Assembly: GCA_026985755.1 (NCBI GenBank)
Contig: JALSPX010000113.1
Coordinates: 1 to 13,036, forward strand
Length of the DNA stretch: 13,036 bases
DNA from: Sulfurovum sp.
GTDB lineage: Bacteria; Campylobacterota; Campylobacteria; Campylobacterales; Sulfurovaceae
Direction: 5' to 3'
The notes below the pieces were generated by a model. It worked only from the letters and a program-made list of their open reading frames with translations, did not search any database and had not been told where the DNA came from. Below are positions 1 through 6,013 of the stretch, one piece after another; the first letter of the stretch is position 1; each line of letters opens with the position of its first letter. A program made the position numbers and the translations under genes.

Positions 1-2
1 TA

Positions 3-122
3 TTTCCCAAAATTGTTAGAAAATATATGCACAAAAGCGTAGATGATTTGCATCTAGGCAAGGTGAGTTATGATGAAGTGATGGAGTCGCTTCTCAAAGA
101 GTACAATCTTTCTAAAGAGTAA
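3..122 (+). pseudogene. 3' tail of a paralogue of the downstream metallopeptidase-like gene (5' end outside window, or a remnant)
   Basis: An open frame runs from the left edge to a TAA at 120-122. From about position 27 it encodes MHKSVDDLHLGKVSYDEV and on to YNLSKE, which matches the last 32 residues of the protein at 477-1340 with two substitutions (Leu/Ile and Glu/Lys). Upstream of position 25 the resemblance stops abruptly: the preceding residues FPKIVRKY do not match the QHAIEH found there in the intact gene. It is therefore either the end of a tandem paralogue that starts outside the window, with its tail homogenised by gene conversion, or a truncated remnant. I cannot decide without the upstream sequence. 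No domain can be assigned from so short a piece. Confidence 0.6.
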
Positions 123-127
123 GAATC
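25..127 (+). repeat. Direct repeat, left copy (duplicated gene tail)
   Basis: This stretch matches 1243-1345 at a constant offset of 1218 bp. Positions 25-92 (68 bp) are identical, and across the full 103 bp there are six mismatches (93, 95, 108, 110, 117, 119), with no indel. The match extends 5 bp past the stop codon and then ends. The six mismatches fall as three pairs in three codons. Confidence 0.93.
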
Positions 128-183
128 CCACTACGTAAAAAGTGACCAAGCAGGTAATATTTTTATGTTATTATTTTGTATGC

Positions 184-406
184 TATAAAAAAGAGCAGTT
201 CACACAGGCTTGAACAGATACCCAAAAGATGCTCTCTGAAGCAGGTATAGATGCGAGTAAAGTATCTGTACTTGATAAGGGTGAGATGGTGAAGACTGAG
301 GGTGAATATTTACCTTGGTATTGGATTGGTTATGGTATTTGCATGGGCAGGTGCGTCAATATGGGCACATACCCGTCTAAATTCGTATGGTGAACCAATT
401 CGTTAA
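184..406 (+). pseudogene. Decayed small membrane-protein ORF with an in-frame TGA and a probable frameshift
   Basis: This 350-base stretch between the duplicated tail and position 477 has no intact gene, but it holds protein-like pieces. In one frame YKKEQFTQA is followed by a TGA (211-213), then TDTQKMLSEAGIDASKVSVL and DKGEMVKTEGEYLPW; the frame runs to 393. An overlapping +1 frame, open from 293, gives YLGIGLVMVFAWAGASIWA, which looks like a membrane helix, then HTRLNSYGEPIR and a TAA at 404-406. Joining them needs one frameshift between 293 and 391, and TGA may stand for an ancestral Trp codon. The family is not recognised. The alternative is that the open piece from ATG 229 (54 codons) is a chance ORF. 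Confidence 0.35.
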
Positions 407-418
407 CTATGCAGAAAC

Positions 419-446
419 ACCAAGATTCTATAGTATGAATCTTGGT
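419..446. repeat. Perfect 10-bp inverted repeat, 8-nt spacer, in the leader of the metallopeptidase gene
   Basis: The left arm ACCAAGATTC (419-428) and the right arm GAATCTTGGT (437-446) are exact reverse complements around TATAGTAT. No T-run follows, so it is a poor intrinsic terminator. The right arm runs straight into a possible extended -10 (TGG then TATATT, 443-451), so it could be an operator for the gene starting at 477, or a weak terminator for the broken ORF upstream. The symmetry is seen; the role is inferred. Confidence 0.6.
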
Positions 447-451
447 ATATT
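443..451 (+). promoter_or_regulatory. Candidate extended -10 promoter for the metallopeptidase-like gene
   Basis: TGG followed by TATATT lies 25 bases before the start at 477 and overlaps the right arm of the inverted repeat. TATGAT at 451-456 is an alternative -10. No convincing -35 is seen. A Shine-Dalgarno GGAG at 462-465 sits 11 bases before the ATG. Confidence 0.35.
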
Positions 452-476
452 ATGATGTTATGGAGCGTCTCATTAC

Positions 477-1340
477 ATGTATGAAAAACTAAAGAAGAAT
501 TTTAGAGGTTCTCTAAAATATATTTTCCCATGGTTAAAACTTAAAGAAGCAAATCTAAAATGGTATAAACGGCTTCTTATCTATTCGGAGGTAATGATTG
601 CTGTTGTAATGTTTGTATGGATTCTATGGATATTTGTTGGATTAAAAATGACGTTTAATCATATCTATTTATATAATCATCTACATTTTCGAACTGTAAT
701 GCCTTTGGATATCCAAGAAGAAAATAGTTTACATGAGATACTCACCCAAATAGAAAATAAGTTAAAAAAAGTAGATATTGATTTTCAAGAGTTGAAAGCA
801 GATATTTTTATAGAAAAAGGTGATATTTCATTCAAATTATCATTAGTACCAGGTATGCAATTACTAAACTTTGGCAGTGCAGTAACTATAGGAAAAAATA
901 TTTTTATACCAAATGTAGACATAAAACACAATCAATTTATATTGCAAGGCGATAAGAGTAGTGGAGATATTGAACCATTATTTGGTGATATATTAGCTCA
1001 TGAATTGGTACATGTATGGCAAAATAAAAAATATGGAAACACTTTTTTTTCACAATGGTTTATACTTCCTAAGTGGGTTATGGAAGGTTATGCTGTATAT
1101 AGTTCTGAAAGAGAAAAAGTACTTAACAAGCCTAAAGAAAAAATCAAGCATTTTTTAGAAAAGTCTAAAGCATTATCGGCACACATAAGACAAGATGGTG
1201 CATATACATTGTGGGGTCTCATGATCCAACACGCCATCGAACATATGCACAAAAGCGTAGATGATTTGCATCTAGGCAAGGTGAGTTATGATGAAGTGAT
1301 GGAGTCGCTTTTAAAAGAGTACAATATCTCTAAAAAATAA
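477..1340 (+). CDS. Membrane-anchored HExxH metallopeptidase-like protein, family not recognised
   Basis: A 287-aa protein with a basic N-terminus, one strong hydrophobic segment at about residues 33-57, and the rest probably on the far side of the inner membrane. Residues 175-179 are HELVH, within LAHELVHVWQNKKYG, and a glutamate follows at 203 in WVMEGYAVY. This H-E-x-x-H plus downstream E-G pattern is that of gluzincin-type zinc peptidases, with His175 and His179 as metal ligands, Glu176 as catalytic base and Glu203 as likely third ligand. Proteolysis is inferred; no substrate is evident. The last 32 residues are duplicated at the left edge of the window. The start has a GGAG 11 bases upstream. 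It precedes a CPBP protease gene by 95 bp, so two membrane proteases are neighbours. It could instead be an inactive peptidase-fold protein, but all the key residues are present. Confidence 0.7.
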   Translation: MYEKLKKNFRGSLKYIFPWLKLKEANLKWYKRLLIYSEVMIAVVMFVWILWIFVGLKMTFNHIYLYNHLHFRTVMPLDIQEENSLHEILTQIENKLKKVDIDFQELKADIFIEKGDISFKLSLVPGMQLLNFGSAVTIGKNIFIPNVDIKHNQFILQGDKSSGDIEPLFGDILAHELVHVWQNKKYGNTFFSQWFILPKWVMEGYAVYSSEREKVLNKPKEKIKHFLEKSKALSAHIRQDGAYTLWGLMIQHAIEHMHKSVDDLHLGKVSYDEVMESLLKEYNISKK

Positions 1341-1345
1341 GAATC
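1243..1345 (+). repeat. Direct repeat, right copy (duplicated gene tail)
   Basis: This is the partner of 25-127. It covers the last 32 codons and stop of the metallopeptidase-like gene plus 5 bp. The first 68 bp are identical to the left copy, long enough for homologous recombination to delete or duplicate the intervening 1218-bp unit, which carries the whole gene. Confidence 0.93.
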
Positions 1346-1361
1346 GCCGTAGGGGGCGATT
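1342..1361 (+). terminator. Short hairpin after the metallopeptidase-like gene (weak terminator at most)
   Basis: AATCGCC (1342-1348) pairs with GGCGATT (1355-1361) around GTAGGG, starting 2 bp after the stop codon. No T-run follows, so intrinsic termination would be weak. The left repeat copy at 123-127 keeps only the first 5 bases of this region and not the hairpin. Confidence 0.35.
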
Positions 1362-1404
1362 GCTATTGCACCGTTTGTTGTTGAGATAGAGATAGACTCA
1401 TCGC

Positions 1405-1413
1405 TGTGATAAT
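1405..1413 (+). promoter_or_regulatory. Candidate extended -10 promoter for the CPBP protease gene
   Basis: TGT followed by GATAAT (five of six to TATAAT) lies 22 bases before the start at 1436. No clear -35 is present. The ribosome binding site AAGGA at 1422-1426 is 9 bases from the ATG. Confidence 0.4.
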
Positions 1414-1435
1414 AAAAAACTAAGGAAATATAACA

Positions 1436-2323
1436 ATGAATAAAGAGACATTAGATAAAAATCTTAAACCTGTTTTCCCACTTTGGGTACGTATTGTTTT
1501 AATACTTTTGGCATATACTATTGTTGCAGGTTTATTTCAAGGTATAGGGATGTATATTACAGGTGTGCCGATAGATGATTTAGAAGCATTAGAGAACCTA
1601 ACGATGAATCAACTATTGGTTACGCAAGTCCTTTCAGCTATTGCTGCTGTGCTAGTAGTGTATCTTTTTAGAAGATATATGGATAAAAAATCTATGCACT
1701 CTTTGGGCTTTTCATTAGCACATAGAGGTGCTGATATATTCTGGTCAATGGTACTGGCATTTGTGATGATAGCTGGTGTTACATTGGTACTCTACCTGTT
1801 AGGATATATTGAGCTGGTAGTCAATGATTTTAGTATAATTACATTGGGTATGAGTCTGTTATTATTTGTTTCAGTCTCTTTAAGCGAAGAGGTGTTGATA
1901 CGTGGATATATACTCAATAATCTTATGACTTCTATGAATAAATATATGGCACTTGTGATGAGTGCTATGATTTTTACACTCTTTCATCTCTTTAATCCCC
2001 ATTTGAGTGTGCTTTCTGTGCTAAATCTATTTATTGGAGGTATATTGTTGGGTACAGCATATATCTATACTAAAAACCTTTGGTTTTCTATCGCATTACA
2101 TACGTTTTGGAATTTTTTTCAAGGAGCGATTTTTGGGTATCCTGTGAGCGGGCAAAAAGTTGATTCCATATTGCAATTAAAATATATAGGGAATAATATT
2201 ATGATAACAGGTGGTGACTTTGGATTTGAAGGATCGATACTTTCTACGATTGTTACACTTATGTTAATAATGTTAATTGTATGGTTTTATGAAAATAAGC
2301 TACTAAAGAGCCCAAATCGATAA
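1436..2323 (+). CDS. CPBP family intramembrane glutamic protease (CAAX/Abi type)
   Basis: A 295-aa polytopic membrane protein with hydrophobic segments at about 18-40, 60-80, 102-125, 135-150, 170-190, 192-212, 214-235 and 262-285. It carries the family's signature residues: Glu151-Glu152 and Arg156 in SEEVLIRGY (the EExxxR motif), His184 in FTLFHLFNP, and His222 and Asn226 in LHTFWNFF. In characterised relatives (Rce1, MroQ, the Abi bacteriocin-immunity proteins) these form the intramembrane active site that cleaves prenylated proteins, peptides or bacteriocin-like substrates. The substrate here cannot be told. The start has AAGGA 9 bases upstream. It has its own probable promoter and follows another predicted membrane protease, so a shared proteolytic role is possible but unproven. 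Confidence 0.9.
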   Translation: MNKETLDKNLKPVFPLWVRIVLILLAYTIVAGLFQGIGMYITGVPIDDLEALENLTMNQLLVTQVLSAIAAVLVVYLFRRYMDKKSMHSLGFSLAHRGADIFWSMVLAFVMIAGVTLVLYLLGYIELVVNDFSIITLGMSLLLFVSVSLSEEVLIRGYILNNLMTSMNKYMALVMSAMIFTLFHLFNPHLSVLSVLNLFIGGILLGTAYIYTKNLWFSIALHTFWNFFQGAIFGYPVSGQKVDSILQLKYIGNNIMITGGDFGFEGSILSTIVTLMLIMLIVWFYENKLLKSPNR

Positions 2324-2343
2324 TTATTAGCACTCTAAATCTA

Positions 2344-2352
2344 TGCTATAAT
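2344..2352 (+). promoter_or_regulatory. Extended -10 promoter for the Uma2 gene
   Basis: A consensus extended -10, TGC followed by TATAAT, lies 27 bases before the start at 2380. TTATTA at 2324-2329 is correctly spaced (17 bp) as a poor -35. AAGGAG at 2369-2374 is a strong ribosome binding site 5 bases from the ATG. Confidence 0.65.
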
Positions 2353-2379
2353 ACAATCAAGTAAACATAAGGAGTCTCG

Positions 2380-2919
2380 ATGTGTGCTGTTGAGTATTAT
2401 ACCTATGATGAGTATGTTACCTGGGAAGGTAACTGGGAGATGATAGAAGGAGTGCCGTTAGCTATGGCTCCAGCTCCTATGATAAGTCATCAGGTATTAG
2501 CAGGAAATATATTGTTTGAGTTCAAAAAAAATATACAATCATGCAAAAATTGTTTAGTATTTGGTGAAGCCGACTGGAAAATAAATGATGATACGGTGGT
2601 AAAACCAGATGTAGTACTCATCTGTAATGAAACCAATGACGCCTATATGACCAAAGCCCCAGAAATTATTGTAGAGGTCATCAGTAAATCTACAGCCAAA
2701 CGTGACGAGAAGACCAAATTTAAGCTCTATCAAGATGAGCAAGTGAAATATTATGTGATTGTTTACCCTAGCGACCTTAAAGCCAAGGTCTATAAACTTG
2801 TAGAGGGTGTCTATGTAAAGCAGGGTGATTTTTTAAATGAGTCGTATGACTTTGATGAGAGTCTATGCCCTGTATCTGTAGATTTTGGGGCGGTATTTGA
2901 AGCTATGAGGGATGTATAA
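2380..2919 (+). CDS. Uma2 family (DUF820) PD-(D/E)xK nuclease-like protein
   Basis: A 179-aa protein, normal length for the Uma2 family. The N-terminal part has the family pattern YTYDEYVTWEG followed by MIEGVPLAMAPAP. The nuclease core is KPDVVLIC with Asp77, then PEIIVEVISKST with Glu99, then the basic helix KRDEKTKFKLYQDE and the strand VKYYVIVYP, as in Uma2 proteins with the PD-(D/E)xK fold. The family is annotated as putative endonucleases, but no target is firmly established. No methyltransferase or other restriction partner is adjacent, so a classical restriction system is not supported. The gene has its own promoter and overlaps the 3' end of lnt by 17 bp, tail to tail, with no terminator between. 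Confidence 0.85.
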   Translation: MCAVEYYTYDEYVTWEGNWEMIEGVPLAMAPAPMISHQVLAGNILFEFKKNIQSCKNCLVFGEADWKINDDTVVKPDVVLICNETNDAYMTKAPEIIVEVISKSTAKRDEKTKFKLYQDEQVKYYVIVYPSDLKAKVYKLVEGVYVKQGDFLNESYDFDESLCPVSVDFGAVFEAMRDV

Positions 2920-4150
2920 TATAAGACTCTGACATATTCACACTATGATAGATAGTAGTGCCATACTTTTGACTATAATAGAGTAGTAGCAGCTTTTGGA
3001 GTGTGGGTTCTATAGAGGGATAGAACCAACCATTATTGCTAAGTACTATCATGTTTTTTGGGTGTCCGCTATAGAGCTTCTCTGAGGTCGCCTCAAAACA
3101 GATGGCATTTCTATATGTTCTGCCATCTATCATATAGTCTGTTATGTTTTTGTCTGCTTCATAATCGATGGCACCATCATAAAATACTTGATTGACCCAA
3201 CTGCTTAAAAAATGAGGCAGGGGATTACTCTCTCCAAAGGGAACCAACACGACCTTGTTGGCAATCGTAAGTCTGTTGTTGCTAAAAATATAGGTAGAGT
3301 TTCTAGGTGTCTTACCATCCCAGTAGAGTGCCCCTGTTACAATAGAGATATCTTTTGCTTTCTCTTTGAGTATCTGCATAAGTTGGGGTGAATGATTCAG
3401 AAAGATAGGAAATACAGATTCAGGTAAAACAATGAGAGATTTGTGTGCATCTATGGCTTTGTCAATCAAGCTAAAGAGTCTTTGAAATTGGGCTTGATGT
3501 AGGTGGGTGTCCCATTTATCTTCTACCTTTGTATGGGTAGTAACAAGGGTAAAGTCTGGATTGTTTTTTGTCTCTATAGCATGCGTGGGTTGATACGCTA
3601 ATAGAATAAGCAATAGATAGTTAAAATTTTTCTTCCAAATCGTAAGTGAAATAGAGAGTAGCACGAGGGCAAACTGCCATTTTTCTATACCAATATAACT
3701 TTTGACAAACACCAACTCAGGTTTAAACCAGTCAAATCCAAAAGGGTGTAGATAACTAAATACCAAGAGTGCCAAGGCTTTGATAAAAAGAGATGGAAGA
3801 GATGTGATTTTAGCAAGTATGGTACTGATGTAAGCAATGAATGCAAAAATAATCCCATATCCTAGTGCAATGAGTAAAATACCTATAGGGATGCCCCATG
3901 TATATCCATAATGTTGTAAAGAGAGTGCTATCCACCAAAACCATAGTGCACCAGTAAATAGACCTGTCCAAAACCATGTTTTGTTGTCTGACTGAAGCAG
4001 TAAAAAGAGAAAAGATAAACCCAATATAGTATTGAGCACAAAAGAAGAGAAGCCCCAGTACTCTAGGTAAATGAATAGTGAGCCTAAAAGAGCAATAAAA
4101 AAGCCTCTTGTTAATACAAAGGTGGTAAAATATTGTCTAATTTTATTCAA
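2903..4150 (-). CDS. lnt: Apolipoprotein N-acyltransferase
   Basis: A 415-aa inner-membrane enzyme that adds the third acyl chain to the N-terminal cysteine of lipoproteins. The N-terminal half is hydrophobic with several helices (about residues 12-185), followed by the nitrilase-like periplasmic domain (about 200-415). The catalytic triad is visible: Glu244 in LPESVFPIF, Lys299 in NKVVLVPFGES, and Cys351 in NAICFEATSE. The start is TTG at 4150-4148, with GAGGA on this strand 6 bases upstream; there is no internal Met before residue 258, so this start is favoured. The protein stops near the point where E. coli Lnt still has about 55 residues and a last membrane helix. This may be normal for short epsilonproteobacterial Lnt proteins or a truncation linked to the 17-bp overlap with the Uma2 gene. 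It is divergent from yajC. Confidence 0.92.
   Translation of the reverse strand: MNKIRQYFTTFVLTRGFFIALLGSLFIYLEYWGFSSFVLNTILGLSFLFLLLQSDNKTWFWTGLFTGALWFWWIALSLQHYGYTWGIPIGILLIALGYGIIFAFIAYISTILAKITSLPSLFIKALALLVFSYLHPFGFDWFKPELVFVKSYIGIEKWQFALVLLSISLTIWKKNFNYLLLILLAYQPTHAIETKNNPDFTLVTTHTKVEDKWDTHLHQAQFQRLFSLIDKAIDAHKSLIVLPESVFPIFLNHSPQLMQILKEKAKDISIVTGALYWDGKTPRNSTYIFSNNRLTIANKVVLVPFGESNPLPHFLSSWVNQVFYDGAIDYEADKNITDYMIDGRTYRNAICFEATSEKLYSGHPKNMIVLSNNGWFYPSIEPTLQKLLLLYYSQKYGTTIYHSVNMSESYIIHPS
4123..4131 (+). promoter_or_regulatory. Candidate extended -10 promoter for yajC-secD-secF, inside the lnt coding region
   Basis: TGG followed by TAAAAT (five of six to consensus) lies 30 bases before the yajC start. 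Because only 11 bp separate the two start codons, the yajC promoter must sit inside the lnt 5' coding sequence, and this is the best match there. Confidence 0.45.
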
Positions 4151-4161
4151 AAGGATTCCTC
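4151..4161. promoter_or_regulatory. 11-bp divergent intergenic region carrying both Shine-Dalgarno sites
   Basis: AAGGA (4151-4155) is the ribosome binding site of yajC on +. TCCTC (4157-4161) read on - is GAGGA, the site of lnt. AGGATTCCT (4152-4160) is palindromic except at its centre. Each site is 6 bases from its start (ATG 4162 on +, TTG 4150 on -). The two 5' untranslated leaders and promoters must therefore be antisense to each other's coding start. Confidence 0.8.
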
Positions 4162-4446
4162 ATGGAACAATCAGGTAGCGTAATTGGTTCATTTTTGCCA
4201 CTTATATTATTATTCGCAATTTTTTATTTTTTAATTATCAGACCACAGCAAAAAGCGCAAAAAGAACACAAATTAATGCTAGAGGCATTAAAAAAAGGTG
4301 ATAAAATCATCACGACAGGTGGACTCATTGCTACAATTGTTAAACCTGAAGAAGATTTTATCAAAATCAAATTAAATGATGACACGATTGTAAAGTTGGA
4401 CAGAGCATATGTATCAAAAAAGGTAGAAATCGGTGAAAACGCTTAA
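4162..4446 (+). CDS. yajC: Sec translocon accessory subunit YajC
   Basis: A 94-aa protein with one membrane helix (about residues 9-24) ending in the family signature FLIIRPQQKAQKEHK, then a small cytoplasmic domain with KKGDKIITTGGLIATIV. YajC associates with SecDF at the SecYEG channel in the inner membrane. The start ATG has AAGGA 6 bases upstream. The last 14 bases overlap the secD start, which implies translational coupling. Confidence 0.95.
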   Translation: MEQSGSVIGSFLPLILLFAIFYFLIIRPQQKAQKEHKLMLEALKKGDKIITTGGLIATIVKPEEDFIKIKLNDDTIVKLDRAYVSKKVEIGENA

Positions 4447-6013
4447 TTATAGAGTCATACTTTTTGCTTTTGCACTCATTTTTGGAGTGGTTTTTTCTAT
4501 TCCTTCATTGACACAAAGCGAAGAGGGCAAAAAAATCACTTTGGGGCTTGACCTTCAAGGAGGATTGCATATGCTCCTTGGTATTAAAAGTGATGTAGCT
4601 ATAGAGTCTCGCATCAAGTCTATGGCAGCATCTGTAAAATATATCTTTGATGATGAAGAGATTATTTTTGATGATTTACGTATGGTAGATGGTGCTAAAA
4701 TTACTTTTGAACTCTTGGATAAAGATGATGTCCCTAAAGCCAAAGCTCTTTTGAAAAAAGAGTTAGAGGGTACAGTATTACAGGAAGATGGTCTCAAGTT
4801 TTCACTTGCTATGACTATCGAGGAGATGGAACGTACTAAGAAAAATGCCATCTCACAAGCAGTAGATACGATTCGTACAAGGTTAGACTCTTTTGGGCTT
4901 GCTGAGCCAACAGTAGCGAAACAAGGTCAAGATAAAATCTTAGTAGAAGTACCGGGTATTAAAACCCAAGAAGATGAACAACGTATCAGGGAACTTATCG
5001 CGCGTGCAGCGCACTTACAACTGATGGCTGTCGATGAAGATAGAATCGCACGAGTAGATTCCATGAGTGATGCCGAAGCTAAAAGTTATGGTGATGTGAT
5101 ACTCAAAGATGTGAATTCACCTGAGAAGTATCTGCTTCGTGCTATTCCTGTGCTTGATGGGTCTATGCTTACCGATGCGAAAGTGGGTTTTGATAAAAAT
5201 AATCAACCCGTGATTAACTTTACACTTAATGGACAAGGTGCCAAAATTTTTGGTGACTTTACCGGTAAGTATGTAGGTAAACGTATGGCTGTGGTATTAG
5301 ACAAAGATGTCTACTCTGCGCCTAATATTAATGAACGTATCGGTGGTGGACATGTGCAAATATCTGGAAGTTTCAAACTTTCAGAGGCACATGATTTGGC
5401 GATTGCACTCCGTTCTGGAGCACTTTTGGCACCTGTGTATGTGATGGAAAAACGTTCTGTTGGACCAAGTTTAGGTGCAGATAATATTAAAGCCAGTATG
5501 ATGGCATTGATGTTAGGATTTGTATTGGTTGTGCTTTTTATGATTCTGTATTATGGTATGGCAGGTGTGATTGCCAATGTTGCTCTGGTTGGTAACCTCT
5601 TTTTAATCTTGGCGGTAATGTCACTTTTTGGTGCAACGCTTACACTTCCTGGTATGGCAGGTATTGTATTAACAGTAGGTATGGCAGTCGATGCCAATGT
5701 GATTATTAATGAGCGTATTCGAGAACTGTTACATGAAGGAAAATCAGTTGCCAAGTCTATAGAAGAGGGATACAATAAAGCCTTTACCGCCATTTTGGAT
5801 GCCAATGTCACTACGCTTATTGCAGCAGTGGTACTATGGGCATATGGTACTGGCCCACTCAAAGGGTTTGCCTTGACTATGGGTATTGGTATTTTGGCTT
5901 CTATGCTTACGGCTATCGTAGGTACCCATGGTATTTACCAATGGTTACTTCCAAAAATCGACAAAAACAGGCTAGGCTTCTGGTTTGGTATTAAAAAAGA
6001 GGGGAGAAAATAA
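4433..6013 (+). CDS. secD: Protein translocase subunit SecD
   Basis: A 526-aa RND-family membrane protein that, with SecF, uses the proton-motive force to help pull proteins across the inner membrane. After an N-terminal helix (about 6-25) comes the signature GLDLQGG (38-44), then the large periplasmic P1 region, the conserved LAIALRSGALLAPV (322-335), and five helices. GMAVDANVIINERIRE at 416-431 contains the membrane Asp and Asn of the family. The start is GTG at 4433 within the yajC end; the frame MKTLNYRVILFAF is a natural N-terminus and no better ATG lies near. The stop codon overlaps the secF ATG by one base (TAATG). Confidence 0.96.
   Translation: MKTLNYRVILFAFALIFGVVFSIPSLTQSEEGKKITLGLDLQGGLHMLLGIKSDVAIESRIKSMAASVKYIFDDEEIIFDDLRMVDGAKITFELLDKDDVPKAKALLKKELEGTVLQEDGLKFSLAMTIEEMERTKKNAISQAVDTIRTRLDSFGLAEPTVAKQGQDKILVEVPGIKTQEDEQRIRELIARAAHLQLMAVDEDRIARVDSMSDAEAKSYGDVILKDVNSPEKYLLRAIPVLDGSMLTDAKVGFDKNNQPVINFTLNGQGAKIFGDFTGKYVGKRMAVVLDKDVYSAPNINERIGGGHVQISGSFKLSEAHDLAIALRSGALLAPVYVMEKRSVGPSLGADNIKASMMALMLGFVLVVLFMILYYGMAGVIANVALVGNLFLILAVMSLFGATLTLPGMAGIVLTVGMAVDANVIINERIRELLHEGKSVAKSIEEGYNKAFTAILDANVTTLIAAVVLWAYGTGPLKGFALTMGIGILASMLTAIVGTHGIYQWLLPKIDKNRLGFWFGIKKEGRK

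Noticed and set aside
1..26. Residues FPKIVRKY just before the left tail copy resemble LPKWVMEGY of the metallopeptidase (197-205), hinting at an internal deletion in the left copy.
   Set aside because: Only about 15 of 24 bases match and one gap is needed; in AT-rich DNA this is not above chance. Upstream sequence would decide.
229..393. A 54-codon ORF from ATG 229 as an independent small gene.
   Set aside because: It has no ribosome binding site at a good distance, its frame stays protein-like upstream across a stop, and the likely C-terminus lies in another frame, so a pseudogene fits better.
2380..2919. Uma2 plus neighbours as a restriction-modification or other defence system.
   Set aside because: No methyltransferase, specificity subunit or helicase is present, and the gene has its own promoter with no operon partner.
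4555..4851. Minus-strand ORFs within secD, secF and dacB.
   Set aside because: They are low-complexity, Ser/Thr/Ile-rich antisense shadows of strongly conserved genes, without ribosome sites.
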